Shown here one piece after another: positions 1-6,924 of a stretch of 11,578 nt of DNA. The first letter of the stretch is position 1, and every line of letters begins with the position of its first letter. This DNA comes from QYQL01 sp041674265. Lineage in GTDB: Bacteria > Verrucomicrobiota > Verrucomicrobiia > Chthoniobacterales > Terrimicrobiaceae. The translations under genes and the position numbers were made by a program. The notes beneath the pieces are model-generated. The model was not told the origin of the DNA. It searched no databases and saw nothing but the letters and a program-made list of their open reading frames with translations. The DNA is taken from assembly GCA_041674265.1 (NCBI GenBank), contig JBAYWC010000084.1:1-11578 (forward strand), written 5' to 3'.

Positions 1-63
1 GATAACCATTGCCGCAAAGCGTTTCGTGCGCTCGCGAAACTCGTCAGTTAAACGCGAAGCCAT
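1..63 (-). CDS. Four-helix-bundle (S23/IVP-like) protein, N-terminus only
   Basis: The ATG is at 63-61 and the reading frame stays open for 21 codons to the window edge, so only the N-terminus is visible. It begins MASRLTDEFRERTKRFAAMV. The pattern 'EFRERTKRFA..VI' resembles the first helix of the small four-helix-bundle proteins related to the 23S rRNA intervening-sequence protein (about 120 residues), which often begin 'ELKERTKxFAxRII'. Their cellular role is mostly unknown; relatives include the accessory protein of diversity-generating retroelements. The gene lies 42 bases downstream of the export permease on the same strand. Just upstream is a purine-rich repeat, and no Shine-Dalgarno sequence is obvious. 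I infer the family from a short stretch only, so another small helical protein is possible. Confidence 0.5.
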   Translation of the reverse strand, partial: MASRLTDEFRERTKRFAAMVI

Positions 64-76
64 TTATATACTTCCA

Positions 77-101
77 ATTTCCGATTTCTCATTTCCGATT
101 T
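77..101. repeat. Two copies of ATTTCCGATTT, 14-base period
   Basis: The 11-mer ATTTCCGATTT occurs at 77-87 and again at 91-101, separated by CTC. A related partial copy, TTCCAATTT, overlaps the first unit at 72-80. Read on the minus strand this is a purine-rich AAATCGGAAAT tract lying between the permease stop and the start of the four-helix-bundle gene. It could be part of a dispersed intergenic repeat carried with that gene, but this window shows only this one locus. Confidence 0.6.
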
Positions 102-105
102 TCCG

Positions 106-951
106 CTAGACCGTATCGACAAAACTGTTTTCCGCGGAATGGAAGGCAAGAAGTCCGGCGACAAGGATCACCAGTGTCACCACCCATCCGATCAGGATCT
201 GTCCCAGCGTAATGGCGGTGTCCCCAAAGAACGCAAACCGAAAGGTTTCGACAACAGGCACTACCGGGTTCAACAGAAGAAACCAGTGCCACTCCTGCGG
301 AACCGCGGAGAGAGGATAGACGACACAGCTGCCATACATCCAGAGTTGGATTCCAAAGCTGAGCATCATGGCGAAATCCCGGTAGCGCGTTGTTAATGAC
401 GTCACCAAGCATCCGGCTCCTAAACCCAGCAGGGCCAGTTGCACGATGACGAGAGGAGCAAGCAGGATCGTCAACGTCGGGTTTACGGTTTTGAAACTCT
501 CCCCGTAGTAGAGATAGATCCCCACAAAGAGAAGGAACTGGATCGCGAAACTCAGGAAGTTGTTGATGATTCCAGCAATGGCCACGCTGAGCCTGGGAAA
601 ATAGACCTTTTCGAAAAGCCCGGCGTTTCCCGTGAATGTCGAGGCGGACCGGCTGAGCGTTGTGGCAAAGAAATTCCAGACCAGAACCCCGCTCATAAAG
701 AAAAGCGATTGGGGGGCATTCCCGGTGTCAATTTTGGCTACGCGTCCGAAGATCAAGGTGAAGACGAACGTCTGGATCAGAGGAGGAATGACAAACCAGA
801 GCGGGCCGAGAATCGTCTGCTTGTACCCGCTGACAAAATCCCGCCGGACAAACAGGGCGATCAGTGACCGGTAGGCCCATAACTCCTTCCACGGAAGAAG
901 CTGCAATTTTGACTGCGGGGAAATGAGAATTTCGGGTTTTAAGTCAGCCAT
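106..951 (-). CDS. ABC-2 type polysaccharide export permease (Wzm/RfbD-like)
   Basis: This 281-residue integral membrane protein would be the channel half of an ABC exporter that moves a finished or lipid-linked polysaccharide (O-antigen, capsule or similar) across the inner membrane. A short cytoplasmic N-terminus is followed by about six hydrophobic segments near residues 46-69, 83-98, 121-149, 159-183, 194-214 and 250-270. Family hallmarks are 'RRDF..GYKQTILGPLW' (36-52), 'KVYFPR' (115-120), 'YRDF' (190-193) and 'LNPV' (227-230). The length is normal for the family. It starts 12 bases after the epimerase stop, so it is probably co-transcribed with it. The required ATPase partner (Wzt) is not in the window and may lie beyond the left edge. 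The export function is confident; the exact polymer is unknown. Confidence 0.9.
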   Translation of the reverse strand: MADLKPEILISPQSKLQLLPWKELWAYRSLIALFVRRDFVSGYKQTILGPLWFVIPPLIQTFVFTLIFGRVAKIDTGNAPQSLFFMSGVLVWNFFATTLSRSASTFTGNAGLFEKVYFPRLSVAIAGIINNFLSFAIQFLLFVGIYLYYGESFKTVNPTLTILLAPLVIVQLALLGLGAGCLVTSLTTRYRDFAMMLSFGIQLWMYGSCVVYPLSAVPQEWHWFLLLNPVVPVVETFRFAFFGDTAITLGQILIGWVVTLVILVAGLLAFHSAENSFVDTV

Positions 952-963
952 GGGAAAAGTATT

Positions 964-1899
964 TCAAACGTTGGGTATCCCCACGCTGTTCTCGGCCTTC
1001 ACCCAGTCGGCCAAGGACCGGAGGCCTTCCATAAGCGGGAGACTTGTCCCAAAGCCCAGAGAACGGATCCGGGAGCAGTCAGCCACCCAGCGTTCCGGGT
1101 CTCCGGTCATTTTTCCGCCTTCAAAGACGGCGGGTTTTGCGGATGGGAAAAATCCTGCGAGCATCTCCGCGGCATCCCGGATGGTTGTTTCCTGACCGGT
1201 GGCGACATTGTAAACTTCCCCTTCGCACGCCCCTTTTTCCACAATCAAACGGATCGCACGGGCCGCGTCTACAGCGTGGATAAAATCACGTGTTTCCCGC
1301 CCGGTTCCTCTCAAAACCGCTTTGCCTTTGCCGGCATACTGCATCGCCGTTTCCCATAATACCTGGCGGCGCAGTCCCGGGCCGTAGGCGGAGAAGATGC
1401 GGGCCGAGGCGGCGGGAACGCCCCCGAGCCGGGCGGCCTGTTCCATGAGAATTTCGCAGATCCGCTTGTGGTATCCGTAGGGGGAGAGGGGCGCGAGTTT
1501 GGCCGATTCGCTCACCGGCAGAGTTTCCGGCTGCCCATACACGGCGGCGCTCGAGAGAAAAATCGTGCGGCATCCTTTTGCTTCTCTCCGCAGCGCGTCG
1601 AGGACGGCTTCGGTCACAACAACTCCCGCTGCAAAATCCGCCCGGGGGTCGCTGACCGATGCCGCCACAGAGGCCCGCCCCGCACAGTGAACGCAGGCCG
1701 CGGGCCGGAACTCCGCCACCAATCCCGGAAAATTGGCGTCGGGAAGCGACATCCTCCGATAGACCACACCGTGCGGCAGCGCCGCATTTTCTTCGGCGGC
1801 GGAATCCACAGCAAGGATCTCCCATCCCGCGCTGCGCATCTCGCGCACAATGTGGCGGCCAAGGAACCCGGCGGCTCCGGTGATCAGGGCAAGGGACAT
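964..1899 (-). CDS. NAD-dependent sugar-nucleotide epimerase/dehydratase (extended SDR)
   Basis: This 311-residue protein belongs to the extended short-chain dehydrogenase/reductase family, which acts on NDP-sugars in the cytoplasm during polysaccharide precursor synthesis. It has the N-terminal Rossmann nucleotide-binding loop GAAGFLG (8-14). The catalytic set is 'SSAAVYG' (116-122) with Tyr141 and Lys145 in 'SPYGYHK'. Substrate-side motifs are 'RIFSAYGPG' (167-175), 'RDFIHAVD' (204-211) and 'YNVATG' (230-235). The family includes UDP-glucose/glucuronate 4-epimerases, dTDP-sugar dehydratases and reductases, and sequence inspection does not decide the substrate. It is 53 bases downstream of cysNC and 12 bases upstream of the export permease, which supports a role in a surface polysaccharide. 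No Shine-Dalgarno sequence is visible before the ATG. Confidence 0.88.
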   Translation of the reverse strand: MSLALITGAAGFLGRHIVREMRSAGWEILAVDSAAEENAALPHGVVYRRMSLPDANFPGLVAEFRPAACVHCAGRASVAASVSDPRADFAAGVVVTEAVLDALRREAKGCRTIFLSSAAVYGQPETLPVSESAKLAPLSPYGYHKRICEILMEQAARLGGVPAASARIFSAYGPGLRRQVLWETAMQYAGKGKAVLRGTGRETRDFIHAVDAARAIRLIVEKGACEGEVYNVATGQETTIRDAAEMLAGFFPSAKPAVFEGGKMTGDPERWVADCSRIRSLGFGTSLPLMEGLRSLADWVKAENSVGIPNV

Positions 1900-1953
1900 G
1901 GGGAAAAATCGCAGGCTGTCTTTAATATTTCTTCCTGGAAATGCATCTCCGAT

Positions 1954-3861
1954 TCACATGGCGATCAGCTTGCGCGACCTGAGAAAGTCGAGTATCCCCT
2001 CCGCGAGTTCCTCCGGGGACCGGGAGGCGGTATCAAGGTGGATCTCCGCTGTCTCGGGCACTTCGTAAGGCGAGTCGATGCCGGTGAAGTTTTTGAGTTC
2101 CCCGCGCCTGGCCTTTTTGTAAAGCCCCTTGGGATCGCGCTCTTCGGCGATGGCCAGCGGGGTGTCCATGAAGACTTCGATGAACTCGCCGTCGGGCATC
2201 AGGGAGCGGGCCATCCGGCGCTCGGATCGGAACGGCGAGATGAACGCGGTGAGCACGATGAGGCCGGCATCGGTCATGAGCTTCGCGACTTCGGCGACTC
2301 GCCGGATATTTTCGACGCGGTCTTCGTTCGTGAACCCGAGGTCCTTGTTGAGCCCGTGGCGCACGTTGTCGCCGTCGAGCAGGTAGGTGTGCCGCCCGAG
2401 CGCGTGGAGTTTCTTTTCCACGAGGTTGGCGACGGTGGATTTCCCGGAGCCGGAGAGCCCGGTGAACCAGAGGACGCATGGCTTCTGGCCCTTGATGGCG
2501 GCGCGCGCAGCCTTGTCCACATCGAGGTGTTGGATGTGGATGTTGTGCGACCGTCGCAGGGCGAAATGGATCATCCCCGCGCCAACCGTATTGTTCGTCA
2601 GGCGGTCGATGAGGATGAACCCGCCCGTGAGGCGGTTCGTCGGGTAGGGATCGAATGCGACCGGGCGGTCGAGCATGATGTTGCACATGCCGATCGCGTT
2701 GAGCTCCAGCTTTTTTGCGGCGGTGTGCTCGAGCGTGTTCACGTTCACCTGGTATTTGATTTCGGTGATCGAGGCGATGGCCGTGGTGGTGCCGGTCTTG
2801 AGAAGATAAGGACGCCCGGGAAGCATCGGCTCGTCGTGCATCCAGACGAGCGCGACCTCGAACTGGTCGGCGACTTCGGCCGGCGCATCGGCGGCGGAAA
2901 TCACGTCGCCGCGCGAGATGTCGATTTCATCTCCAAGGACAAGGGTGACCGATTGCCCGGCGACGGCTTCCGGAAGATCTCCGCCAAATGCAACGATTCG
3001 CTCCACCCGGCTTTCCTTCCCGGAAGGCTGGACACGAATCCGGTCCCCTGCGGCAACGGTTCCGCCGGCAATCGTGCCGGCATATCCCCGAAAATCAAGA
3101 TCCGGACGGTTCACCCACTGGACCGGGAACCGAAACGGCGCGCGCCGCATCCGCTCTTCGTCGATTTCGATTGTCTCCAGATAGGCCATCAATGTCGTCC
3201 CGTGATACCAGGTCATTTTGTCGCTCGGGGCGATGATGTTGTCCCCTTTCAACGCCGACATGGGAAGGAACGTGACGTCCTCGATTCCAATCCGGTTCGC
3301 AAATTCGAGATAGTCGTCGGCGATCGCTCGGAAGACGCTTTCGCTGTAATCCACGAGATCCATCTTGTTGATCGCGACAAGAAAGTGGCGGATCCCCAGG
3401 AGCGACACCAGATAGCTGTGCCGCCGGGTCTGCGTGAGGACCCCCTTGCGGGCATCCACCATCAGCACCGCCGCGTCGGCGGTCGAGGCCCCGGTAACCA
3501 TGTTGCGCGTGTATTGCTCGTGCCCGGGCGTGTCGGCCACGATGAGCTTCCGCTTGTCGGTCGAGAAAAACCGGTAGGCGACATCGATCGTGATCCCCTG
3601 CTCTCGCTCGGCCGCCAGACCGTCCACCAGCAGCGCAAAGTCGATGTCGTCGCCCTGGGTCCCGAATTTTTTGGAATCCGCCTCGACGGCGGCAAGCTGG
3701 TCCTCGAAGAGCATTTTCGACTCGAAGAGAAGCCGCCCGATCAGCGTGCTCTTGCCGTCATCCACGCTGCCGCACGTGATGAATCGCAGCAACTGCTTGT
3801 GCTCATGGGCGTGGAGATATCCCTCGATATCCGTTGCGATGAGATCGGAAATATGGGCCAT
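1954..3861 (-). CDS. cysNC: Bifunctional sulfate adenylyltransferase subunit 1 / APS kinase
   Basis: This 635-residue fusion (NodQ-like) catalyses two steps of sulfate activation. The GTPase half (about 1-440) is subunit 1 of ATP sulfurylase and works with CysD to make APS. The C-terminal half (about 458-635) is APS kinase, which makes PAPS. The GTPase shows a P-loop GSVDDGKS (31-38), 'REQGITID' (86-93), 'DTPGHEQ' (110-116) and 'NKMD' (165-168), followed by beta-barrel domains. The kinase shows the Walker A GLSGSGKS (468-475), 'DGDNVRHGLN' (496-505), 'ISPFRSER' (541-548) and 'DPKGLYKKAR' (576-585). Both halves look intact. The start codon overlaps the cysD stop by one base (TGATG), with AAGG upstream, so translation is probably coupled. 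PAPS can feed sulfite production or sulfotransferases. Confidence 0.97.
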   Translation of the reverse strand: MAHISDLIATDIEGYLHAHEHKQLLRFITCGSVDDGKSTLIGRLLFESKMLFEDQLAAVEADSKKFGTQGDDIDFALLVDGLAAEREQGITIDVAYRFFSTDKRKLIVADTPGHEQYTRNMVTGASTADAAVLMVDARKGVLTQTRRHSYLVSLLGIRHFLVAINKMDLVDYSESVFRAIADDYLEFANRIGIEDVTFLPMSALKGDNIIAPSDKMTWYHGTTLMAYLETIEIDEERMRRAPFRFPVQWVNRPDLDFRGYAGTIAGGTVAAGDRIRVQPSGKESRVERIVAFGGDLPEAVAGQSVTLVLGDEIDISRGDVISAADAPAEVADQFEVALVWMHDEPMLPGRPYLLKTGTTTAIASITEIKYQVNVNTLEHTAAKKLELNAIGMCNIMLDRPVAFDPYPTNRLTGGFILIDRLTNNTVGAGMIHFALRRSHNIHIQHLDVDKAARAAIKGQKPCVLWFTGLSGSGKSTVANLVEKKLHALGRHTYLLDGDNVRHGLNKDLGFTNEDRVENIRRVAEVAKLMTDAGLIVLTAFISPFRSERRMARSLMPDGEFIEVFMDTPLAIAEERDPKGLYKKARRGELKNFTGIDSPYEVPETAEIHLDTASRSPEELAEGILDFLRSRKLIAM

Positions 3862-4754
3862 CAGAAATACCCTTCCTGCTTCTTCTTCTCCATGGAGGCC
3901 GCCGCGTCGTGGTCGATGACGCGGCCCTGGCGCTCAGACGTTTTCGTGAGGAGCATTTCCTGGATGATCGCGGGCAGGGTGTCCGCATCCGAAACAACCG
4001 CACCGGTCAGCGGATAGCATCCGAGCGTGCGGAAGCGGACTTTTTTCATCGCCGGCACCTCGCCGTCGCGAAGCGGCATCCTCTCGTCGTCCACGAGGAT
4101 CAGAGCCCCGTCCCGCTCGACAAGCGGACGCTCGGCCGCGTAGTAAAGCGGGACGATCGGGATGTTCTCCAAGTGGATATATTGCCAGATATCGAGTTCG
4201 GTCCAATTTGAGAGCGGAAAAATCCGGATCGATTCCCCCTTGTGGACCCGGGCGTTGTAAAGGTTCCAGAGCTCGGGGCGCTGATTTTTGGGATCCCACC
4301 GGTGCTGCGAGGAACGGAACGAAAACACGCGTTCCTTGGCGCGGGATTTCTCCTCATCCCGGCGCGCCCCGCCGAAGGCCGCATCAAAAGCATATTTTTC
4401 GAGCGCCTGCTTCAGGCCCTCGGTCTTCATGATATGCGTGTGAATCGCCGCCCCGTGGGTGAACGGGTTGATGTCCTTCTCGATCCCCTCGGGGTTGATG
4501 TGGACAAGGAGGTCCATGCCGGATTCCTTGACCATCCGGGTGCGGAATTCATACATGTCCCGGAACTTCCAGCGCGTGTCCACGTGCAGAAGCGGAAACG
4601 GCGGCACGACCGGATAAAAGGCCTTGCGCGCCAGATGCAACATCACCGCGCTGTCTTTGCCGATCGAATACAGCATCACCGGATTCGATGTCTCGGCGAC
4701 CACCTCGCGCAAAATGTGAATGCTCTCCGCTTCGAGCTGTTGAAGATGGGTCAT
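3861..4754 (-). CDS. cysD: Sulfate adenylyltransferase subunit 2
   Basis: This 297-residue protein is the catalytic subunit of the heterodimeric ATP sulfurylase, a PP-loop ATP pyrophosphatase that adenylates sulfate to APS. GTP hydrolysis by the CysN half drives the reaction. The PP-loop SIGKDS is at 30-35. It is followed by 'PLLHVDTRWKF', 'DAAFGGARRDEEKSRAKER' and 'RIFPLSNWTELDIWQYI', all characteristic of CysD, and the protein ends with the usual 'MEKKKQEGYF'. The length is typical. It is the first gene of the cysD-cysNC pair and ends in a one-base overlap with cysNC. The 122-base gap before it, back to the vapC stop, should hold its promoter, but I cannot pick a convincing one. A GGAAG at about -15 is a weak ribosome-binding candidate. 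Confidence 0.97.
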   Translation of the reverse strand: MTHLQQLEAESIHILREVVAETSNPVMLYSIGKDSAVMLHLARKAFYPVVPPFPLLHVDTRWKFRDMYEFRTRMVKESGMDLLVHINPEGIEKDINPFTHGAAIHTHIMKTEGLKQALEKYAFDAAFGGARRDEEKSRAKERVFSFRSSQHRWDPKNQRPELWNLYNARVHKGESIRIFPLSNWTELDIWQYIHLENIPIVPLYYAAERPLVERDGALILVDDERMPLRDGEVPAMKKVRFRTLGCYPLTGAVVSDADTLPAIIQEMLLTKTSERQGRVIDHDAAASMEKKKQEGYF

Positions 4755-4876
4755 TTTTGAAATTCTTCCGCTTGGGGAACAGTGATCGGGAATTTTTTTA
4801 AAATGCGAAATCGGGAGGCGGAAAGCGGGGAGAAACGAGGTCGAGCAGACAGAAACCCGGACATCGGAGCCCGATC

Positions 4877-5257
4877 TCAGAGAAGCGGACGATACTTTTC
4901 CAAAATATCAAAGTGACGGTCGCTCGACTCAATTTCCGCCTGGCGAAAAAAGGCGCACGCCGCAATCACGAGATCCGAACCGGGAACAGGCGTGCCTTTG
5001 GAACGACAAATGGCGGCAAGTCTGTTCGCGGTTTTCCAGACTTCCTCTTGGATCGGAAAGTGGTGCAGCAGGGAAACAAGATCCTCGATGTCTTCCTTGT
5101 CGGATTTTGAGGAGGCGCCCATCCAGAGCTCGGCAATGACCATCGGACAAAGAGCAGCCTGGTCCTTTTGAATCAGCAATCTCACTCTCTGACTCACAAC
5201 CGGATCCCCGTTCTTCCTCAAAAAATGGATTAGGCTCGATGTGTCAACGAGAGTCAT
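4877..5257 (-). CDS. vapC: VapC-like PIN-domain toxin ribonuclease
   Basis: This 126-residue PIN-domain protein is predicted to be the toxin of a type II toxin-antitoxin pair, a Mg-dependent RNase. PIN toxins of this kind usually cut tRNA or rRNA. The acidic metal site is complete: Asp5 ('LVDTSSLI'), Glu43 ('IAELWMGA'), Asp95 ('GSDLVIAACA') and Asp113 ('SSDRHFD'). The length is normal. The ATG overlaps the stop of the antitoxin gene as ATGA, the usual coupled arrangement. The 122-base gap after it, before cysD, has a small stem (4863-4875) without a T-run, so transcription may continue into cysD. The RNA target cannot be predicted from sequence. Confidence 0.9.
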   Translation of the reverse strand: MTLVDTSSLIHFLRKNGDPVVSQRVRLLIQKDQAALCPMVIAELWMGASSKSDKEDIEDLVSLLHHFPIQEEVWKTANRLAAICRSKGTPVPGSDLVIAACAFFRQAEIESSDRHFDILEKYRPLL

Positions 5258-5472
5258 TTGTCTGAGGGCATTTCCTGCGACCGCAACGACACGAGTTGGT
5301 CGGCATCCATGAATGTCTCAGACCGTCCCAGTCGGGAGAGGAGTGCCTCCATCCTGGCCCTGCGTCGGAATTCTTCCAATGCCTGCAAAACGACCGCGCG
5401 TTTTGTGCGGGCTCCGGAGATCTTCATGACATCCTCCAAGAGACGATCTGGAATATCCAATGTGGTTTTCAT
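5254..5472 (-). CDS. vapB: VapB-like ribbon-helix-helix antitoxin
   Basis: This 72-residue protein is the predicted partner of the adjacent PIN toxin. It should neutralise the toxin and repress its own operon. The N-terminus 'MKTTLDIPDRLLEDVMKISG' is a typical ribbon-helix-helix DNA-binding strand and helix. It is followed by 'TKRAVVLQALEEFRRRAR', the second helix, and a C-terminal toxin-binding tail. I chose the ATG at 5472 because the family starts with 'MKTTLDIP'. An upstream in-frame start at 5526 would add 18 residues unlike the family and run through the promoter. The gene overlaps the toxin by four bases. No Shine-Dalgarno sequence precedes the ATG (see the promoter entry). Confidence 0.88.
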   Translation of the reverse strand: MKTTLDIPDRLLEDVMKISGARTKRAVVLQALEEFRRRARMEALLSRLGRSETFMDADQLVSLRSQEMPSDK

Positions 5473-5506
5473 ATGGATAGAATATTTAGCTTTGGAATAT
5501 TGGCAA
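5473..5506 (-). promoter_or_regulatory. Putative vapBC promoter with GAATATT repeats, possibly leaderless
   Basis: On the minus strand a -35-like TTGCCA (5506-5501) is followed by a 16-base spacer and a -10-like TATTCT (5484-5479). Only 6 bases then separate it from the vapB ATG, so transcription would begin at or beside the start codon. GAATATT occurs on the plus strand at 5480-5486 and 5495-5501, 15 bases apart. Its core AATATT is palindromic, so the pair could serve as an operator for the ribbon-helix-helix antitoxin. The promoter is inferred from motif match only. Confidence 0.4.
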
Positions 5507-5646
5507 TGAAGAACAGACATATTCATTGCCAGACAGAATTTCTTCGCTTCGCATTCCGCGCGCTCAAATTATCCGCGAACAGGCTGCCGCCTTTGGTCAT
5601 CAGCGGGTTTTTGCCACTGGTCCATGCAGATTTTTTTACTTTTTTT

Positions 5647-5679
5647 CCTGTTTTCCACAGGTCTGCGCCAAATTGGCGC
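5647..5679 (-). other. Two small hairpins directly after the gbsR-like stop
   Basis: Starting one base after the TAG at 5683-5681, the minus strand reads a compact stem GCGCCA-AAT/ATT-TGGCGC (5679-5665). A second stem, CCTGT / ACAGG with a five-base loop (5661-5647), follows and then an A-tract. The structures could protect the 3' end or slow polymerase. Because no T-run follows them on the minus strand, I do not call them an intrinsic terminator. The rest of 5473-5680 holds the vapBC promoter and no gene that I accept. Confidence 0.35.
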
Positions 5680-5680
5680 G

Positions 5681-6190
5681 CTAACTCACCAAAAACTTCA
5701 AAATCCAAGGCATCATCTTCTGCCCGCGCTCCATCCAGTGCTTGAGCCGGTCGATTCTTTGGAAGGCCGTCTTGCGCTCTTTCGGGTCCATCTCCTTCGC
5801 AAAGCTCTCCATCCGCTCGACCCGTTCGAGGGCCCGCTCCAAGCGGGGCTTCAATTCCTCTTTGATGAACGAAGTCGCGAATTTGCTCAGCTCAAGGTCC
5901 GCCACATAGTGATCCCTTCGCTCCCCAGGCGCATAAACCACCTTCACCGCTCCGACGGAGCGCAGCAGCTTCAGGCCCTGGCTCGCTGCTCCGAGACTGA
6001 TCTGCAGCCGGTCCATCAGATCCTCCATAGACAGCGGACGCGTCGCGACAAAAAGCAGCCCGTAAATCTCCCCGACCGATTTAGGCAGGCCAATCAGCTT
6101 CAGGAAGCTGATAAACATCTCGATCGCCTCGATGTCCAGTTCGCTCAAGCGCGCTTCTTCCTGAACCACATCTGTCTCAATGGAATTCAT
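5681..6190 (-). CDS. GbsR/MarR-family winged-helix transcriptional regulator
   Basis: This 169-residue protein is a predicted cytoplasmic DNA-binding regulator of the GbsR type (MarR superfamily). Members in Bacillus control choline/glycine-betaine genes, but many relatives have other or unknown targets. Residues about 38-95 form the winged helix: 'SVGEIYGLLF' leads into 'PLSMEDLMDRLQIS' and the recognition region 'LGAASQGLKLLRSVGAV', then the wing 'VYAPGERRDHYVAD'. The C-terminal part (about 105-165) is charged and helical, suited to dimerisation. It sits alone between two toxin-antitoxin pairs, all on one strand. No transporter or osmolyte gene is nearby to suggest its target. A TTGAAG-17-TAGTCT promoter-like pair lies just upstream. 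Confidence 0.85.
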   Translation of the reverse strand: MNSIETDVVQEEARLSELDIEAIEMFISFLKLIGLPKSVGEIYGLLFVATRPLSMEDLMDRLQISLGAASQGLKLLRSVGAVKVVYAPGERRDHYVADLELSKFATSFIKEELKPRLERALERVERMESFAKEMDPKERKTAFQRIDRLKHWMERGQKMMPWILKFLVS

Positions 6191-6202
6191 TTGATCAACC
6201 GG

Positions 6203-6231
6203 AGACTATCGCAATTCTTTAAATCCTTCAA
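6203..6231 (-). promoter_or_regulatory. Possible promoter of the GbsR-like gene
   Basis: The minus strand carries TTGAAG (6231-6226), a 17-base spacer and TAGTCT (6208-6203), ending 12 bases before the ATG. The -10 match is only partial. It resembles the TAGTTT proposed for the Phd-type antitoxin gene upstream. The region directly follows the proposed terminator of the toxin pair, which fits a separate transcription unit. Confidence 0.3.
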
Positions 6232-6232
6232 T

Positions 6233-6284
6233 AAAAAATGAAACGAATGATCCCCTTGAAACCAAGAGAGGTTTCCGTCATTCG
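6233..6284 (-). terminator. Intrinsic terminator of the Phd-PIN toxin pair
   Basis: Downstream of the toxin stop, the minus strand forms a two-part stem. CGAATGA (6284-6278) pairs with TCATTCG (6250-6244) and GGAAACC-type arms (GAAACC 6275-6270 with GGTTTC 6263-6258) enclose a six-base loop. There is an asymmetric internal bulge (2 versus 7 bases). The stem is followed by TTTCATTTTTT, a T-rich run ending near 6233. The stem and T-run are seen directly; termination activity is inferred. Confidence 0.55.
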
Positions 6285-6301
6285 CCTCATCCCAGCCGGC
6301 T

Positions 6302-6691
6302 TCACCAAATGGTTTTGCAGCCGTAAGCCTTGAATGGCTCGTCGGGGCTGATGACGGCCAAGTTATACACGAGGCTCTCGGCCGCAATGAGCCGGTCAAA
6401 CGGGTCGTTGTGCAATTCGGGCAATTCGGTCGAGCGGTAGAGGGATTCCCGGGCGAGATCCAGGATTTCAATGTTTTGCAGGCGGGCTTGCTCTTCGATC
6501 CAGTAGCGCGGAGCCTGGGGCAGAGGAAGCTTTCCGGTGCGGTATTTCAGGGAGATTTCCCAGACCGATGCGAGGCTCATGTGCCGCGCCTGGCTCTCCT
6601 CCCCAAGCATGCGGGCGGCTTTTGCGCTCAGTTGGCCCGGTGCGCTTGTCAGCCAAATGAACGCGCATGTGTCCAGCAAGCACCCGCTCAC
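6302..6691 (-). CDS. PIN-domain toxin ribonuclease, PhoH-independent VapC-like (paired with Phd-type antitoxin)
   Basis: This 129-residue PIN-domain protein is the predicted RNase toxin of a second, distinct type II module. The acidic site is Asp7 ('CLLDTCAFIWL'), Glu45 ('VWEISLKYRTGKL'), Asp96/Asp99 ('NDPFDRLIAAE') and Asp117 ('ISPDEPF'), a pattern typical of PIN toxins that pair with Phd/YefM antitoxins. I chose the GTG at 6691-6689. It overlaps the antitoxin stop as GTGA, and AAGGAG (6705-6700) lies 8 bases upstream. The GTG at 6700, three codons earlier, sits directly against that AAGGAG and is less likely. It shares little with the other PIN protein in the window apart from the fold residues, so the two modules look independently acquired. 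Confidence 0.9.
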   Translation of the reverse strand: MSGCLLDTCAFIWLTSAPGQLSAKAARMLGEESQARHMSLASVWEISLKYRTGKLPLPQAPRYWIEEQARLQNIEILDLARESLYRSTELPELHNDPFDRLIAAESLVYNLAVISPDEPFKAYGCKTIW

Positions 6692-6924
6692 AGACCCCAC
6701 TCCTTCAACTCCTGTTCGCTCAGGGGAGCGAATGCATTCGCAGGAATCTCAAACCCGGCAGATGTCGGCACACCAACGGGCGGATTTTTCTTTGTCACCA
6801 CTTTTGCCGGAACAATCTTTGCCACAAGCAGCTTTCCCCGACAGACCAGAACTTCCTCCCCTGTCTCCACGGCATGAAGGATCCGGGAGAGATGAGTTTT
6901 TGCTTCGTGAACGGTAACAGTCAT
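6688..6924 (-). CDS. Phd/YefM-family antitoxin
   Basis: This 78-residue antitoxin should bind and inhibit the adjacent PIN toxin and repress its own promoter. The N-terminal domain begins 'MTVTVHEAKTHLSRIL', the classic Phd/YefM strand and helix, and continues 'VETGEEVLVCRGKLLVAKIVP'. The C-terminal tail ends in 'FAPLSEQELKEWGL' and is the likely toxin-binding segment. I placed the start at the ATG 6924-6922, matching the family. A TTG two codons earlier is also in frame. No Shine-Dalgarno sequence is present before the ATG, only a T-run and GCGA. The last codons overlap the toxin start by four bases. Confidence 0.92.
   Translation of the reverse strand: MTVTVHEAKTHLSRILHAVETGEEVLVCRGKLLVAKIVPAKVVTKKNPPVGVPTSAGFEIPANAFAPLSEQELKEWGL

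Noticed and set aside
1468..4017. An 849-codon open frame on the plus strand antisense to the epimerase, cysNC and the end of cysD
   Set aside because: It is a shadow of GC-rich coding on the opposite strand. The product has no recognisable domain, and three clear genes with intact motifs explain the interval.
4863..4875. ATCGG/CCGAT stem just after the vapC stop as a terminator
   Set aside because: It has only five base pairs with a three-base loop and no T-run follows on the minus strand.
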